This document shows, piece by piece, positions 33,990-44,575 of a DNA stretch of 59,663 nt. This stretch comes from Mycobacterium sp. ST-F2 (GTDB lineage: Bacteria; Actinomycetota; Actinomycetes; Mycobacteriales; Mycobacteriaceae). The notes beneath the pieces were generated by a model. The model ran no database searches, had not been told where the DNA came from, and worked only from the letters and a program-made list of their open reading frames with translations. The stretch is taken from contig NZ_JMHT01000032.1 in NCBI RefSeq assembly GCF_001905655.1, positions 1 through 59,663 on the forward strand. The letters are read 5' to 3'. How positions within the stretch are numbered: position 1 is the first letter of the stretch; each line of letters begins with the position of its first letter. Made by a program: the position numbers and the translations under genes.

Positions 33990-35152
33990 CGCTCATCGCC
34001 GCGGGCGCGGTGGTGACCCCGGACGGAGTCCTCAGGCCGGGGTGGGTGGACACCCAGGGGAACCGCATCTTGGCAGTCGGGGCGGGCGCCCCACCGCGCC
34101 CGGCTGACCACGATTTCGCCGATGCGGTCGTGGTGCCCGGATTCGTCGACATCCACGTGCACGGGGGCGGCGGCGCGTCGTACACCGAGCCGTCGGCCGA
34201 CGAAATCCACCGTGCGGCAACATTTCACCGCAGTCACGGCACCACGACCACACTGGCGAGCCTCGTCACGGCTCCCCCGGCCCCGTTGCTGACCCAGGTC
34301 CGTGCCCTCGCAGCCGCGAGCCGGGCCGGGGTGATCGCCGGCATCCATCTGGAAGGCCCATGGCTCAGCGCCGCCCGCTGCGGCGCACATGACGCCGGCC
34401 AGTTGCGTGACCCGGACCCCGCCGAGATCGACGCATTGTTGGATGCCGCCGATGGTGCCATCCGGATGGTGACGGTGGCGCCGGAGCTACCCAGTGGCCT
34501 GTCCGCGATCCAGCGCCTGGTCGCCGCGGGAGTTGTTGTCGCCGTGGGGCATACCGACGCCAGCTACGACCAGACCCGGGCCGCCATCGAGGCGGGCGCC
34601 ACCGTCGGAACGCACGTCTTCAACGCCATGCGGCCACTGCACCACCGCGATCCGGGGCCGGCCATGGCCCTGCTGGAAGACCCGCGCGTCACCGTCGAGC
34701 TGATCGCCGACGGCGTCCACGTGCACGACGCGCTGCTCCGCCACGTCGTCGCCTCCGCGGGGGCCGCTCGGGTTGCGCTGATCACCGATGCCATGGCGGC
34801 CGCCGGGCTTCCCGATGGCTCCTTCCGGCTCGGCGCCCTCGACGTCGAGGTCCAGGATGCGATTGCGCGAGTGCGGGGTCAGTCGACGATCGCGGGCAGT
34901 ACCGCCATGATGGACATGGTCTTTCGTGCCGCGGTACGGGATCCCGCCTCCGACGCGGAATTGATCGCCGCAGCCGCCATGACCGCGACGACGCCCGCCC
35001 GGACACTGGGGCTGGTCGACGTCGGCAGCATCGCGCCCGGCCTGGCCGCCGATCTCGTGGTGCTCGGCCCGGACCTGCACATCGCCGCCGTCATGGCCGA
35101 CGGAGAGTTCGTGGTCAATCGAGCGTCGGTGCCAAACGCTGCAGCACTTTGA
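33986..35152 (+). CDS. nagA: N-acetylglucosamine-6-phosphate deacetylase NagA (copy 2)
   Basis: 388 residues, very similar along its length to the NagA at 12420-13592. Same catalytic segments: FVDIHVHGGGG, IHLEGPWLSAARCGAHDAGQ, VGHTDASYD, THVFNAMRPLHHRDPG and LITDAMAAAG. It deacetylates GlcNAc-6-phosphate made by the upstream kinase, giving the substrate for the SIS-domain enzyme. The ATG overlaps the previous stop (ATGA). Its 3' end overlaps the convergent MarR gene by 38 bp. As the copy inside the regulated operon it is the catabolic one; copy 1 is next to dacB1. Confidence 0.92.
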   Translation: MTLIAAGAVVTPDGVLRPGWVDTQGNRILAVGAGAPPRPADHDFADAVVVPGFVDIHVHGGGGASYTEPSADEIHRAATFHRSHGTTTTLASLVTAPPAPLLTQVRALAAASRAGVIAGIHLEGPWLSAARCGAHDAGQLRDPDPAEIDALLDAADGAIRMVTVAPELPSGLSAIQRLVAAGVVVAVGHTDASYDQTRAAIEAGATVGTHVFNAMRPLHHRDPGPAMALLEDPRVTVELIADGVHVHDALLRHVVASAGAARVALITDAMAAAGLPDGSFRLGALDVEVQDAIARVRGQSTIAGSTAMMDMVFRAAVRDPASDAELIAAAAMTATTPARTLGLVDVGSIAPGLAADLVVLGPDLHIAAVMADGEFVVNRASVPNAAAL

Positions 35153-35537
35153 GGAAAACACGCCGCTCGTCGGCGCTCAACTCGCCGAGCCACTGCTCCT
35201 CACCGCGCTGGATGTCATGCTGCACGGCATCTTTGAGCCGGCGCCCGGCCGTCGTGATCGACAGGAGCCGCACCCGGCGGTCGTCGGGATCGGGCGTGCG
35301 CTCGATGTAACCGCGGCCCTGCAGGTCGTCGAGCGTGCGGATGATGCGCGTCTTGTCGGCGCCGATCGCCTGCGCCAACACCGCCTGCGACCGCATCGGA
35401 TTCTCGTCGAGCGCCAGCAGCACGACGTAGCCCCACATGGTGACGCCGTGCGCGTCCAGGATGGGCTGCTCAGCGGCCATCAGCTCGCGCATCAGCGGTG
35501 CGAGCATCGCGGCGAGGTCCGGTCGCTTGGCTGACAT
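35115..35537 (-). CDS. MarR-family transcriptional regulator
   Basis: 140 residues from the ATG at 35537. The winged helix is RSQAVLAQAIGADKTRIIRT with the wing RGYIERTPDPDDRRVRLLSI, and the dimer helices flank it. Divergent from the TIGR03086 gene, 51 bp between starts; that gap is filled by a 39-bp operator with 10-bp perfect arms, so it should repress both itself and its neighbour. Its 3' end overlaps nagA2. Confidence 0.85.
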   Translation of the reverse strand: MSAKRPDLAAMLAPLMRELMAAEQPILDAHGVTMWGYVVLLALDENPMRSQAVLAQAIGADKTRIIRTLDDLQGRGYIERTPDPDDRRVRLLSITTAGRRLKDAVQHDIQRGEEQWLGELSADERRVFLKVLQRLAPTLD

Positions 35538-35543
35538 CCTGCC

Positions 35544-35582
35544 ATCGTAGGCATTGCCATATCGTATGCGCCTGCCTACGAT
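35544..35582. promoter_or_regulatory. MarR operator between divergent genes
   Basis: ATCGTAGGCA (35544-35553) and TGCCTACGAT (35573-35582) are perfect inverted arms. A related ATCGTATGCG (35561-35570) lies between, so the site may hold two dimers. It covers the gap from the MarR start to 7 bp before the TIGR03086 start. Confidence 0.65.
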
Positions 35583-35588
35583 AGGTTC

Positions 35589-36188
35589 ATGCCTACAATT
35601 TCCACTGATCTTCTCAGCACCCATCGCGCGGCCGTCCTCGCCTCGGTCGACATTGTCAACGCCGTCGGCAGTTCCGACCTGACGCGACCAACCCCCTGCG
35701 CCGCTTGGGATTTGGCCGAACTACTGGCCCACATGACCGTCCAGCACCGCGGCTTCGCAGCCGCCGCCCGCGGCGGTGGTCAGGACCTCGCATTGTGGGA
35801 TCCCGCAACGGTTCGCGACACGCACGACGCTGTCGGCGATTACGCCTCGGCGGCACAAGATGTATTGGATGCGTTCGCCGCCGCGGACCCCGAAAGCCAG
35901 TTCGCGCTGGTGGAAATGGGCACCTCGGTGCCGGCCGAGATGGCCGTCGGCTTCCATTTGATCGACTACCTGGTGCATGGCTGGGACGTCGCCGCCAGCC
36001 TCGGCATCCCCTTCACACCGAACGATGACGTCGTCGCCGCTGCGCTCCCCTTGACCCTGGCCGTGCCCGACGGGGACTTCCGCAGCATGCCCAATTCACC
36101 GTTCGGTCCGGCCCGTGATGGCCTGGCCACCAACGATTTCGATCACCTGCTTCGGCACCTCGGCCGCGACCCGCACTGGCGGGCCTAG
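35589..36188 (+). CDS. TIGR03086/DinB-like mycothiol-dependent-enzyme-family protein
   Basis: 199 residues. The family opening TRPTPCAAWDLAELLAHM and the metal-site helix FHLIDYLVHGWDVAASLG identify a TIGR03086 protein, a DinB-fold relative of mycothiol-dependent maleylpyruvate isomerase. Likely metal ligands are His49 (LLAHM) and two His of HLIDYLVH. Many such proteins act in thiol-dependent detoxification; the reaction here is unknown. Controlled, by position, by the divergent MarR regulator. Confidence 0.8.
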   Translation: MPTISTDLLSTHRAAVLASVDIVNAVGSSDLTRPTPCAAWDLAELLAHMTVQHRGFAAAARGGGQDLALWDPATVRDTHDAVGDYASAAQDVLDAFAAADPESQFALVEMGTSVPAEMAVGFHLIDYLVHGWDVAASLGIPFTPNDDVVAAALPLTLAVPDGDFRSMPNSPFGPARDGLATNDFDHLLRHLGRDPHWRA

Positions 36189-36297
36189 CATTCGCCGAAA
36201 CCGCATTACAGCAGACCGATACTCGACCTTCCCTGCGCCGAAGCAGCTTGGTCATTTCGCTCGAAAATTTGTCGTACCCCTCTGGTTTGATGGTGTC

Positions 36298-37560
36298 ATG
36301 TCCAGCACCGCAACGGCTTTCGCTCCCGAGGCATCGCCGTGTGAGCGTCTGGATGCGTTCTTCGACGAGATCGGTGAGTTGACCGGGCAGCGCAATGCGA
36401 TCGACGCGCGGTTGGTGGAGATCGTCGCCGAGATCGACCGTGACGGGTTGTGGGGCGCGACCGGTGCCCGGTCGCTCACGTCGTTGGTGGCGTGGAAGAC
36501 CGGGGTGTCGCCGCGTAATGCGGAGGTCATGGTGGCGGTCGCGCACCGTCTGGAGGAGTTCCCGCGCTGCTCCGAGTCGATGCGTGAAGGCCGGTTGTCG
36601 TTGGATCAGGTCGGGGTGGTCGCCGAACATGCGGCCGACGGGTCGGATGAGCACTACGCGCAGTTCGCCGAAAGCGCCACCGTCACCCAGCTGCGGACGG
36701 CGGTGAAGCTGGAACCGCGACCGGAGCCCGAGCCGAAGCCTGAACCCGAACGGTCCATCGAAAAGACCACCCACGACGACGGGTCGACGACGTACACGAT
36801 CCGGTTGCCGAAGCTGGAGGCCGCGAAGTTCGACGCCGCGTTGGCGTCGCATCAGGATGCGTTGGCCGCGGACTGGAAACGCAACCACGGCGCTGGGGAA
36901 ACCGGTGAGCCCGTGTCCGAGCAGGTGCCGCCGTTCCCGAACCAGGTGGACGCGTTCATGAGCCTGGTCGACGCCGGCTGGGACTGTGATGTGGCGCGCC
37001 GCCCGCACGGTCAGCACACCACCGTCGTCGTGCATTTCGATCTTGAACGCGACCGCGCCGCACTGCATCTGGGCTCGGTACTCACCGACGACGAACGTCG
37101 ACTGCTGTTGTGCGATGCGACGTGCGAGGTGTGGCTGGAGAAGCATGGGCAGCCGATCGGCGCCGGGCGTAGTACTCGCACCATCAGTCGCCGCCTGCGC
37201 CGGGCGCTGGAACACCGCGACCGGTGTTGCCGGGTGCCGGGGTGCGGGGCCACCCGGGGTCTGCATGTCCACCACGTAATCCATTGGGAGGACGGCGGGG
37301 AAACCGAACTGCACAACCTGGTGCTGGTGTGCCCGTATCACCACCGGTTGCACCACAAAGGCGGCATCACGATCACCGGCCCCGCCGACCGGCTCGTCAT
37401 TACCGATGCCGCCGGACGACTGCTCACCAACAGATCGCTGGCACGCCCACCCACCACCCCGCCACCGGACGTGCCGCCGTGCCCCGGACCGACCGGCGAA
37501 CGCGCCCAATGGTGGTGGTACCAACCATTCGAACCACCACCAACTGCAGCCGCCAACTAG
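36298..37560 (+). CDS. DUF222 (13E12-repeat family) HNH endonuclease
   Basis: 420 residues. The N-terminal DUF222 domain has DGLWGATGARSLTSLVAWKT and SEHYAQFAESAT-like spacing typical of the family; a Pro/Glu-rich hinge (EPRPEPEPKPEPERS) leads to a C-terminal HNH motif, CRVPGCGATRGLHVHHVIHW with LVLVCPYHHRLHH. It is the family found inside REP13E12 elements of M. tuberculosis, where it is repeated many times. The ATG at 36298 was chosen; the frame is open further upstream but runs over the previous gene. No flanking repeats were seen, so it is listed as a gene, not as a mobile element. Confidence 0.85.
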   Translation: MSSTATAFAPEASPCERLDAFFDEIGELTGQRNAIDARLVEIVAEIDRDGLWGATGARSLTSLVAWKTGVSPRNAEVMVAVAHRLEEFPRCSESMREGRLSLDQVGVVAEHAADGSDEHYAQFAESATVTQLRTAVKLEPRPEPEPKPEPERSIEKTTHDDGSTTYTIRLPKLEAAKFDAALASHQDALAADWKRNHGAGETGEPVSEQVPPFPNQVDAFMSLVDAGWDCDVARRPHGQHTTVVVHFDLERDRAALHLGSVLTDDERRLLLCDATCEVWLEKHGQPIGAGRSTRTISRRLRRALEHRDRCCRVPGCGATRGLHVHHVIHWEDGGETELHNLVLVCPYHHRLHHKGGITITGPADRLVITDAAGRLLTNRSLARPPTTPPPDVPPCPGPTGERAQWWWYQPFEPPPTAAAN

Positions 37561-37579
37561 ACGTTGCCACTCGGCCGCA

Positions 37580-40500
37580 CTACCTGTGCCGCGCCGATTC
37601 CTGCGCAAGTTGCATCCGTGACGTCAGCCCGAGTTTGTTGTAGACGTGCGTGAGGTGCGTCTGCACCGTGCGCGGTGACACGAAAAGTCTCGTGCCGATG
37701 TCCTTGTTGGACAGCCCCTCGTTGACGAGCCGCACGACGTCCAGCTCTGTCGGGGTGAGCGAGGCCCAGCCAGTCGCCGGGCGTTTACGTTCACCGCGAC
37801 CGCGTTGGGCGTACGCGATCGCCTCGCCCCAGGACAGTGCGGCGCCTTCATCCCAAACCGATGCAAAGTCACTCTCGCCCAGGGCATCACGTAGCGCCGC
37901 GATCGACGCGTCATAGTCCGCTTGATAGATGCGGAAGCGAACCTCGCCGGTTCGTTGGCGCATGGCTGATGCTGCGCCGAAGAGCCTCACTGCTTCTCGT
38001 TGGTTGCCGGCGTCCGCGGCCACGGCCGCCAGGCAGTCGATGACGTCGGGAATGCCAAGCGCAGCTTGAACTTCGGCGCCACACACCAGCGCGGCGTGGA
38101 GGTCACGCTCGGCCTGTCCAAATTGACCCTGCGCCATGGCAACCCGTGAACGGAGCGTCAAGGCCACCATCTTGTGCCAGCCGTTTGTCGTGCCCACGGC
38201 GTCGTCGGCCAATCGAAGCGCCGTCGACAGGTCGCCTTCCGCGAGGGCTACCTGGACCATCGGCGCGATGAACGTCGCTGCGACGTCAGGTTGGAGACTC
38301 ATATCTGGCCAACCTGCCCGGCTGGCAGCTGCGGCTGCGGCGACGTCGCCCGCGGCGAGTGCCGCATTCGTCACCGCGCAGTAGGCAACACCTAGATAGA
38401 TCCCGCCCGCTTCCCCGGCAGCGTGGAGCGCATCGCGGCCCCCGGCGTCTGCTGCACAGATATCACCCCGATACGCCAGTGCCTGAACCTGCATTTGGAG
38501 GGCGATTGCTTTTGCAACGGCGTCTCCTACAGCGTCGGACTCGGCTGCGAGCTGACCAAATCGGCCGATCGCCTCAGTCAGGCCGCCGCGCCACATCTGA
38601 GCCCACGCCAGATACAAACGGCACATCCGCGAATCGAAGGGGCTACCGATCGCAATCGCGAGATCACGCCCCTCTTCGGCCGCCACGGAGATGGCCGTCG
38701 CGTCGCCCGCGACAAATGCACCGAGCCCCTGCCACGTGAGGATTTGGCTCAGTGTCCACTCATCGCCCAGCGCCCGGGCGAGGTCGACCGCCTCGGTGAA
38801 ATACGGCACGGCGACCTCCGCCGTGAAACCACCGGTATAGCAGCAGGCCGTGAGCGCGCGGGCCGACACGACTCGGTCGCCCACTGCGCGAGCGATGTCC
38901 AAGGCCTGTTGGGCTGGACGGATGCTGTCCTCGACGCCCCACTCTCCCATCCAGGCGTGGATCAGGGCATTCTCGGCCAATGCGCGCGCTCGTACCGCCG
39001 CCGAGACAGCGGGGTCATCGCGAACGGCGTCGGCGATGACCGAATCGAACCAGGACATCCCCTCCCGGAGCCTCCCACGGCCCGTCCAGAGTCGTTGCAG
39101 CGACGAAGCGAGCACCAGTGCCGACTCTGTTTCGGATCGTTCGCGACTCCAGGCAAATGCCGCTCGCAAGTTGTCGATCTCAGTCTCTACTTGTGCAAGG
39201 AGCAGCGCGTTGGTTGTCCGCCCCGCCGTGTCAAGCTGGACAGCCAAAGCGTTGTAGTGGTCGCGGTGACGGGTACGGACCTCATCGGATTCCCCTGACT
39301 CACCCAGCTTTTCCAGCGCGTATTGGCGCACGGTCTCCAGCAGCCGATAACGCGTACGCCCCTCGGTGTCTTCCGCGACAACGAGTGACTTGTCGACCAG
39401 CAGCGTGAGCTGGTCCAGCACCTGGTAGCGCTGCAGCTCGCCGCCACCGGCGACAACTTGCGCGGCCTCGAGGTCGAAGCCGCCCAGGAATGCCGCCAGG
39501 CGGCGAAGAAGGACCCGTTCGGGTTCGGTCAGGAGCGCATGGGACCAATCCACCGAGGCGCGCAGCGTCTGCTGACGGCGCACCGCTGTGCGCGCACCAC
39601 CGGTGAGCAGACGGAACCGATCATGAAGGCTCGCAACGATTTCGGCTAGCGACAACGCCCGTACCCGGGCGGCGGCGAGCTCGATTGCCAGCGGCATGCC
39701 GTCGAGACGCCGGCAGATCTCTGCCACCGCAACCGAGTTCTCCTCGGTGACAACGAAGTCGGGGCGCGCAAGGCGTGCGCGATCGGTGAACAATTCGACC
39801 GCCTCGTCGGCCAGCGACAGCGACGGCACCTGTCGTGTCACCTCTCCCGGCACCCCGATGGGTTCGCGGCTGGTGGCCAGCACTGTCACCGCCGGGCAGG
39901 ACGCGAGGATCGCGATGACCAGTGTCGCGCTCGCATCGAGCAGATGCTCGCAGTTGTCCAGCACCACAAGCAGATTCCGGTCGCCGACGAAACGCAGCAG
40001 CGCGTCCATCGTCGAGCGCCCCGGCTGGTCCGGCAGACCCAGCGTGCGGGCAGCCGCGATCGGCACGACGTCCGGATCGGTGATCGGCGCGAGGTCGATG
40101 TAGCACACACCGTCACGCCAGTCCGGCGCCATGCGAGCCGCAACCTCGATCGCAAGCCGCGTCTTGCCCGCTCCACCGGCACCGGTCAGTGTCACCAGCC
40201 GGCTGTCGACAAGCAGTCGCGCCACGTCGGCCAGTTCCGCCTCACGGCCCACGAAGCTCGTCAGCTGTATCGGAAGATTCGCGGCACCAACGGCTTTGGC
40301 GGTGCGCAGCGGCGGGAAATCGTTTTGGAGATCGGGGTGGCACAGCTGCACCACTCGCTCAGGTCGCGGCAGGTCCCGCAGCGCATGAGTGCCCAGATCG
40401 ATCAGAAATGCCTCCGCCGGGAGCCGATCGATGACCATGTCGCTGGTGGTGCCCGACAGCACCGTCTGGCCACCGTGCGCGAGGTCGCGCAGCCGCGCCG

Positions 40501-40909
40501 TCCGGTTGATGGTGGGGCCGGCGTAGTTGCCCTCGTCGCGCAGCTGAATGTCGCCGGTGTGCACGCCGATACGCAGCCGGATCGGCGCCACCGATGCCCG
40601 CTGCAACTCCAGCGCGCAGGCCACCGCGTCGCCGGCACGGGAGAACGCCGCGACGAAGCTGTCGCCCTCGCCTTGTTCAACGGGGCGCACCCCGCCATGG
40701 GCAGCGATGATGTCGGATATCCGGCGATCGAACTCAGCCACCGCGGCGGCCATCTCGTCCGGTTGGGTCTCCCACAGCCGTGTCGAGCCCTCGACGTCGG
40801 CCAGCAGCAACGTCACGGTTCCTGTCGGCAGCAACCCACTCACGGCCAGATCGCTCCAGTTCAACGGCATATCCGCTGGTGTTTCAATCTGGCTCATGCT
40901 AGCCAGCAT
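37580..40909 (-). CDS. Cyclase-ATPase-LuxR multidomain transcriptional regulator
   Basis: 1109 residues. Residues about 25-180 are a class III nucleotide cyclase domain (VTLLLADVEGSTRLWE, GEGDSFVAAF, GPTINRTARLRD). Residues about 215-480 are an AP-ATPase/STAND domain with Walker A TGAGGAGKTRLA and Walker B LLVVLDNCEHLL. A long helical repeat region with TPR character follows, and the C-terminal LuxR helix-turn-helix is LTPTELDVVRLVNEGLSNKD then SPRTVQTHLTHVYNKL. The layout matches mycobacterial Rv0386/Rv1358-type proteins. The start could be 40909 or 40897 (MSQIETP); neither has a ribosome site. It stands alone, convergent with the HNH gene. Confidence 0.87.
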   Translation of the reverse strand: MLASMSQIETPADMPLNWSDLAVSGLLPTGTVTLLLADVEGSTRLWETQPDEMAAAVAEFDRRISDIIAAHGGVRPVEQGEGDSFVAAFSRAGDAVACALELQRASVAPIRLRIGVHTGDIQLRDEGNYAGPTINRTARLRDLAHGGQTVLSGTTSDMVIDRLPAEAFLIDLGTHALRDLPRPERVVQLCHPDLQNDFPPLRTAKAVGAANLPIQLTSFVGREAELADVARLLVDSRLVTLTGAGGAGKTRLAIEVAARMAPDWRDGVCYIDLAPITDPDVVPIAAARTLGLPDQPGRSTMDALLRFVGDRNLLVVLDNCEHLLDASATLVIAILASCPAVTVLATSREPIGVPGEVTRQVPSLSLADEAVELFTDRARLARPDFVVTEENSVAVAEICRRLDGMPLAIELAAARVRALSLAEIVASLHDRFRLLTGGARTAVRRQQTLRASVDWSHALLTEPERVLLRRLAAFLGGFDLEAAQVVAGGGELQRYQVLDQLTLLVDKSLVVAEDTEGRTRYRLLETVRQYALEKLGESGESDEVRTRHRDHYNALAVQLDTAGRTTNALLLAQVETEIDNLRAAFAWSRERSETESALVLASSLQRLWTGRGRLREGMSWFDSVIADAVRDDPAVSAAVRARALAENALIHAWMGEWGVEDSIRPAQQALDIARAVGDRVVSARALTACCYTGGFTAEVAVPYFTEAVDLARALGDEWTLSQILTWQGLGAFVAGDATAISVAAEEGRDLAIAIGSPFDSRMCRLYLAWAQMWRGGLTEAIGRFGQLAAESDAVGDAVAKAIALQMQVQALAYRGDICAADAGGRDALHAAGEAGGIYLGVAYCAVTNAALAAGDVAAAAAASRAGWPDMSLQPDVAATFIAPMVQVALAEGDLSTALRLADDAVGTTNGWHKMVALTLRSRVAMAQGQFGQAERDLHAALVCGAEVQAALGIPDVIDCLAAVAADAGNQREAVRLFGAASAMRQRTGEVRFRIYQADYDASIAALRDALGESDFASVWDEGAALSWGEAIAYAQRGRGERKRPATGWASLTPTELDVVRLVNEGLSNKDIGTRLFVSPRTVQTHLTHVYNKLGLTSRMQLAQESARHR

Positions 40910-40955
40910 CGCGCCGCGCCGGGCGCATTACATCAGCGCATGCGCGTAGAAAACG

Positions 40956-41759
40956 TCAGCGGTACTCGACCGTCACCGGTGCGTGATCGGACCAGCGCAG
41001 CGCATACGCCGCGGCCCGCTCCACCCGTGCCGCATGGGCCTTGGGCGCCAGCCTGGCGTTGGCCAGGTGGTAGTCGATGCGCCACCCGGCGTCATTGTCG
41101 AAGGCCTTGCCGCGCCATGACCACCAGCTGTACGGCCCGGCGACATCCGGGTGCAGCTCCCGCACCACGTCGGTCCAGCCTGAAGCCATCAGCTCGGCCA
41201 ACCACTGCCGCTCGCTGGGCAGGAACCCGGACTTCTTGACGTTGGCCTTCCAGGCCTTGAGGTCCAGCTCCGTCGCGCAGATGTTCCAGTCACCACAGAT
41301 CACGACGTCCCGGCGCTTGCGGCTCAGCTCGGCCATCCGGCCGGCCAGCGCGACCATGAAGCGTTCCTTCTCGACCTGCTTGTCGGTCTCCGCCTCACCA
41401 GTGGGCACGTACACGCTGGCGACCGTGGCACCGTCGGTGTCGGCCTCCAGGTACCGCCCGTGCGCGACGAATTCGCAGTCCGGCGTCAGTCCCACCCGCA
41501 CCGCGGTGATCGGGGCCCGCGACAGCACGGCAACCCCGTTGCGGCCCTTGGCAGACGGTTCGGCCGACGCCAGGTGCCAGCCGGCGTCCAGCGCCGGCGC
41601 CAGGGCCTGCGTCAGCTGCGTGTCGTCGGCCCGGGTCTCCTGCAGGCAGATGACATCGGACTTTGTCTCGGCCAGCCACGGCAGCAACCCGAGGTTCTCC
41701 TCGGAGCGCTCTTTGACCGCGGCGCGGATGCCATTGACGTTGATGGTGGTGACGATCAC
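40956..41759 (-). CDS. xthA: Exodeoxyribonuclease III / AP endonuclease
   Basis: 267 residues from a GTG at 41759 (MIVTTINVNG). Catalytic landmarks are in order: INVNGIR (Asn), VICLQETR (Glu), SVYVPTGEA (Tyr), ICGDWNICATELDL (Asp, Asn), WRIDYHLA (Asp) and WSDHAPV (Asp-His). It cleaves abasic sites and trims 3' ends in base-excision repair. It corresponds to Rv0427c. Longer starts up to 41804 are possible but break the usual family N-terminus. Just downstream of icd2 on the same strand. Confidence 0.88.
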   Translation of the reverse strand: MIVTTINVNGIRAAVKERSEENLGLLPWLAETKSDVICLQETRADDTQLTQALAPALDAGWHLASAEPSAKGRNGVAVLSRAPITAVRVGLTPDCEFVAHGRYLEADTDGATVASVYVPTGEAETDKQVEKERFMVALAGRMAELSRKRRDVVICGDWNICATELDLKAWKANVKKSGFLPSERQWLAELMASGWTDVVRELHPDVAGPYSWWSWRGKAFDNDAGWRIDYHLANARLAPKAHAARVERAAAYALRWSDHAPVTVEYR

Positions 41760-41837
41760 GAAGCAGAACCTTAACGTCCGGGTACGACAGTGCACCCGGG
41801 GCAAGAGCGCCCCGGGTGCACGTCGTGCGCTATGCGA

Positions 41838-44075
<2,238 letters not shown>

Positions 44076-44334
44076 GGTCACTCTCCCGGCGTCACGGACA
44101 GTACGTACGAAAATCTATGTCGAGTCCGGCGTCTGCACATGACTACCCCGTCGACGACGGATACGAAGTTACCGTGACCGGGACAACAAGCTTCCGGTGG
44201 ACCGGCATCAGCGCACAGAACTGGATCGATACGGACAGACTGCGCGAACGCCGGCCGGCACCGACACGCCGTCTCCCACCCACCGGACGGCACCAGCTAG
44301 CAGATGCCGAGCTACTTGAGATACCCTCAGAACC
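44076..44334. other. Divergent intergenic region, icd2 / SAM-IV leader
   Basis: Holds the promoters of icd2 (minus) and the met operon (plus). A -10-like TACCCT (44322-44327) lies 7 bp before the riboswitch, placing the met transcript start at about 44335. No recognisable gene. Confidence 0.5.
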
Positions 44335-44456
44335 GGTCATGAGTGCCAGCGTCAAGCCCCGGCTTGCTGGCCGGCAACCCTCCATCCGCGGTGGGGTGCC
44401 CCGGGAGACGACCAGGTTGAGCAAGCCGCACAGCGGCTGCGAGGCAAGCGCGGGTC
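44335..44456 (+). promoter_or_regulatory. SAM-IV riboswitch controlling metC-metX
   Basis: The sequence begins GGTCATGAGTGCCAGCGTCA, continues with GGCAACCCTCC and GGTGGGGTGCCCCGGG, then ACGACCAGGTTGAGC, and closes with GGCAAGCGCGGGTC. It agrees nearly base for base with the mycobacterial SAM-IV aptamer as I remember it, including the closing P1 pairing of GGTCATGAG with ACGACC and the pseudoknot-forming GCGGG. It binds S-adenosylmethionine and lowers expression of the downstream methionine genes. The aptamer ends 120 bp before the metC start, leaving room for an expression platform. Confidence 0.93.
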
Positions 44457-44497
44457 CGCCACACGGACCCGGATGACTGGGTGAGTGGAGGCTTTCT

Positions 44498-44515
44498 ATG
44501 CGTCGCTGTCTGTGA
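44498..44515 (+). CDS. Five-residue leader ORF MRRCL
   Basis: ATG-CGT-CGC-TGT-CTG-TGA, preceded by a strong ribosome site GGAGG (44487-44491) with a 6-base spacer. It lies between the SAM-IV aptamer and metC and holds a Cys codon near its end. A hairpin (GTGCG 44519-44523 with CGCAC 44530-44534) begins 4 bases after its stop. It may couple cysteine or ribosome supply to metC expression; this is inference from position. Confidence 0.45.
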   Translation: MRRCL

Positions 44516-44575
44516 TTCGTGCGAGTTCCCGCACCCATTCGTCGTACCTAAAAACTCACAGGAGACACCCCTAAC

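Noticed and set aside
36298..37560. DUF222 gene considered as part of a REP13E12 mobile element
   Set aside because: Only one gene is present and no flanking repeats or integrase were seen, so a mobile element cannot be supported.
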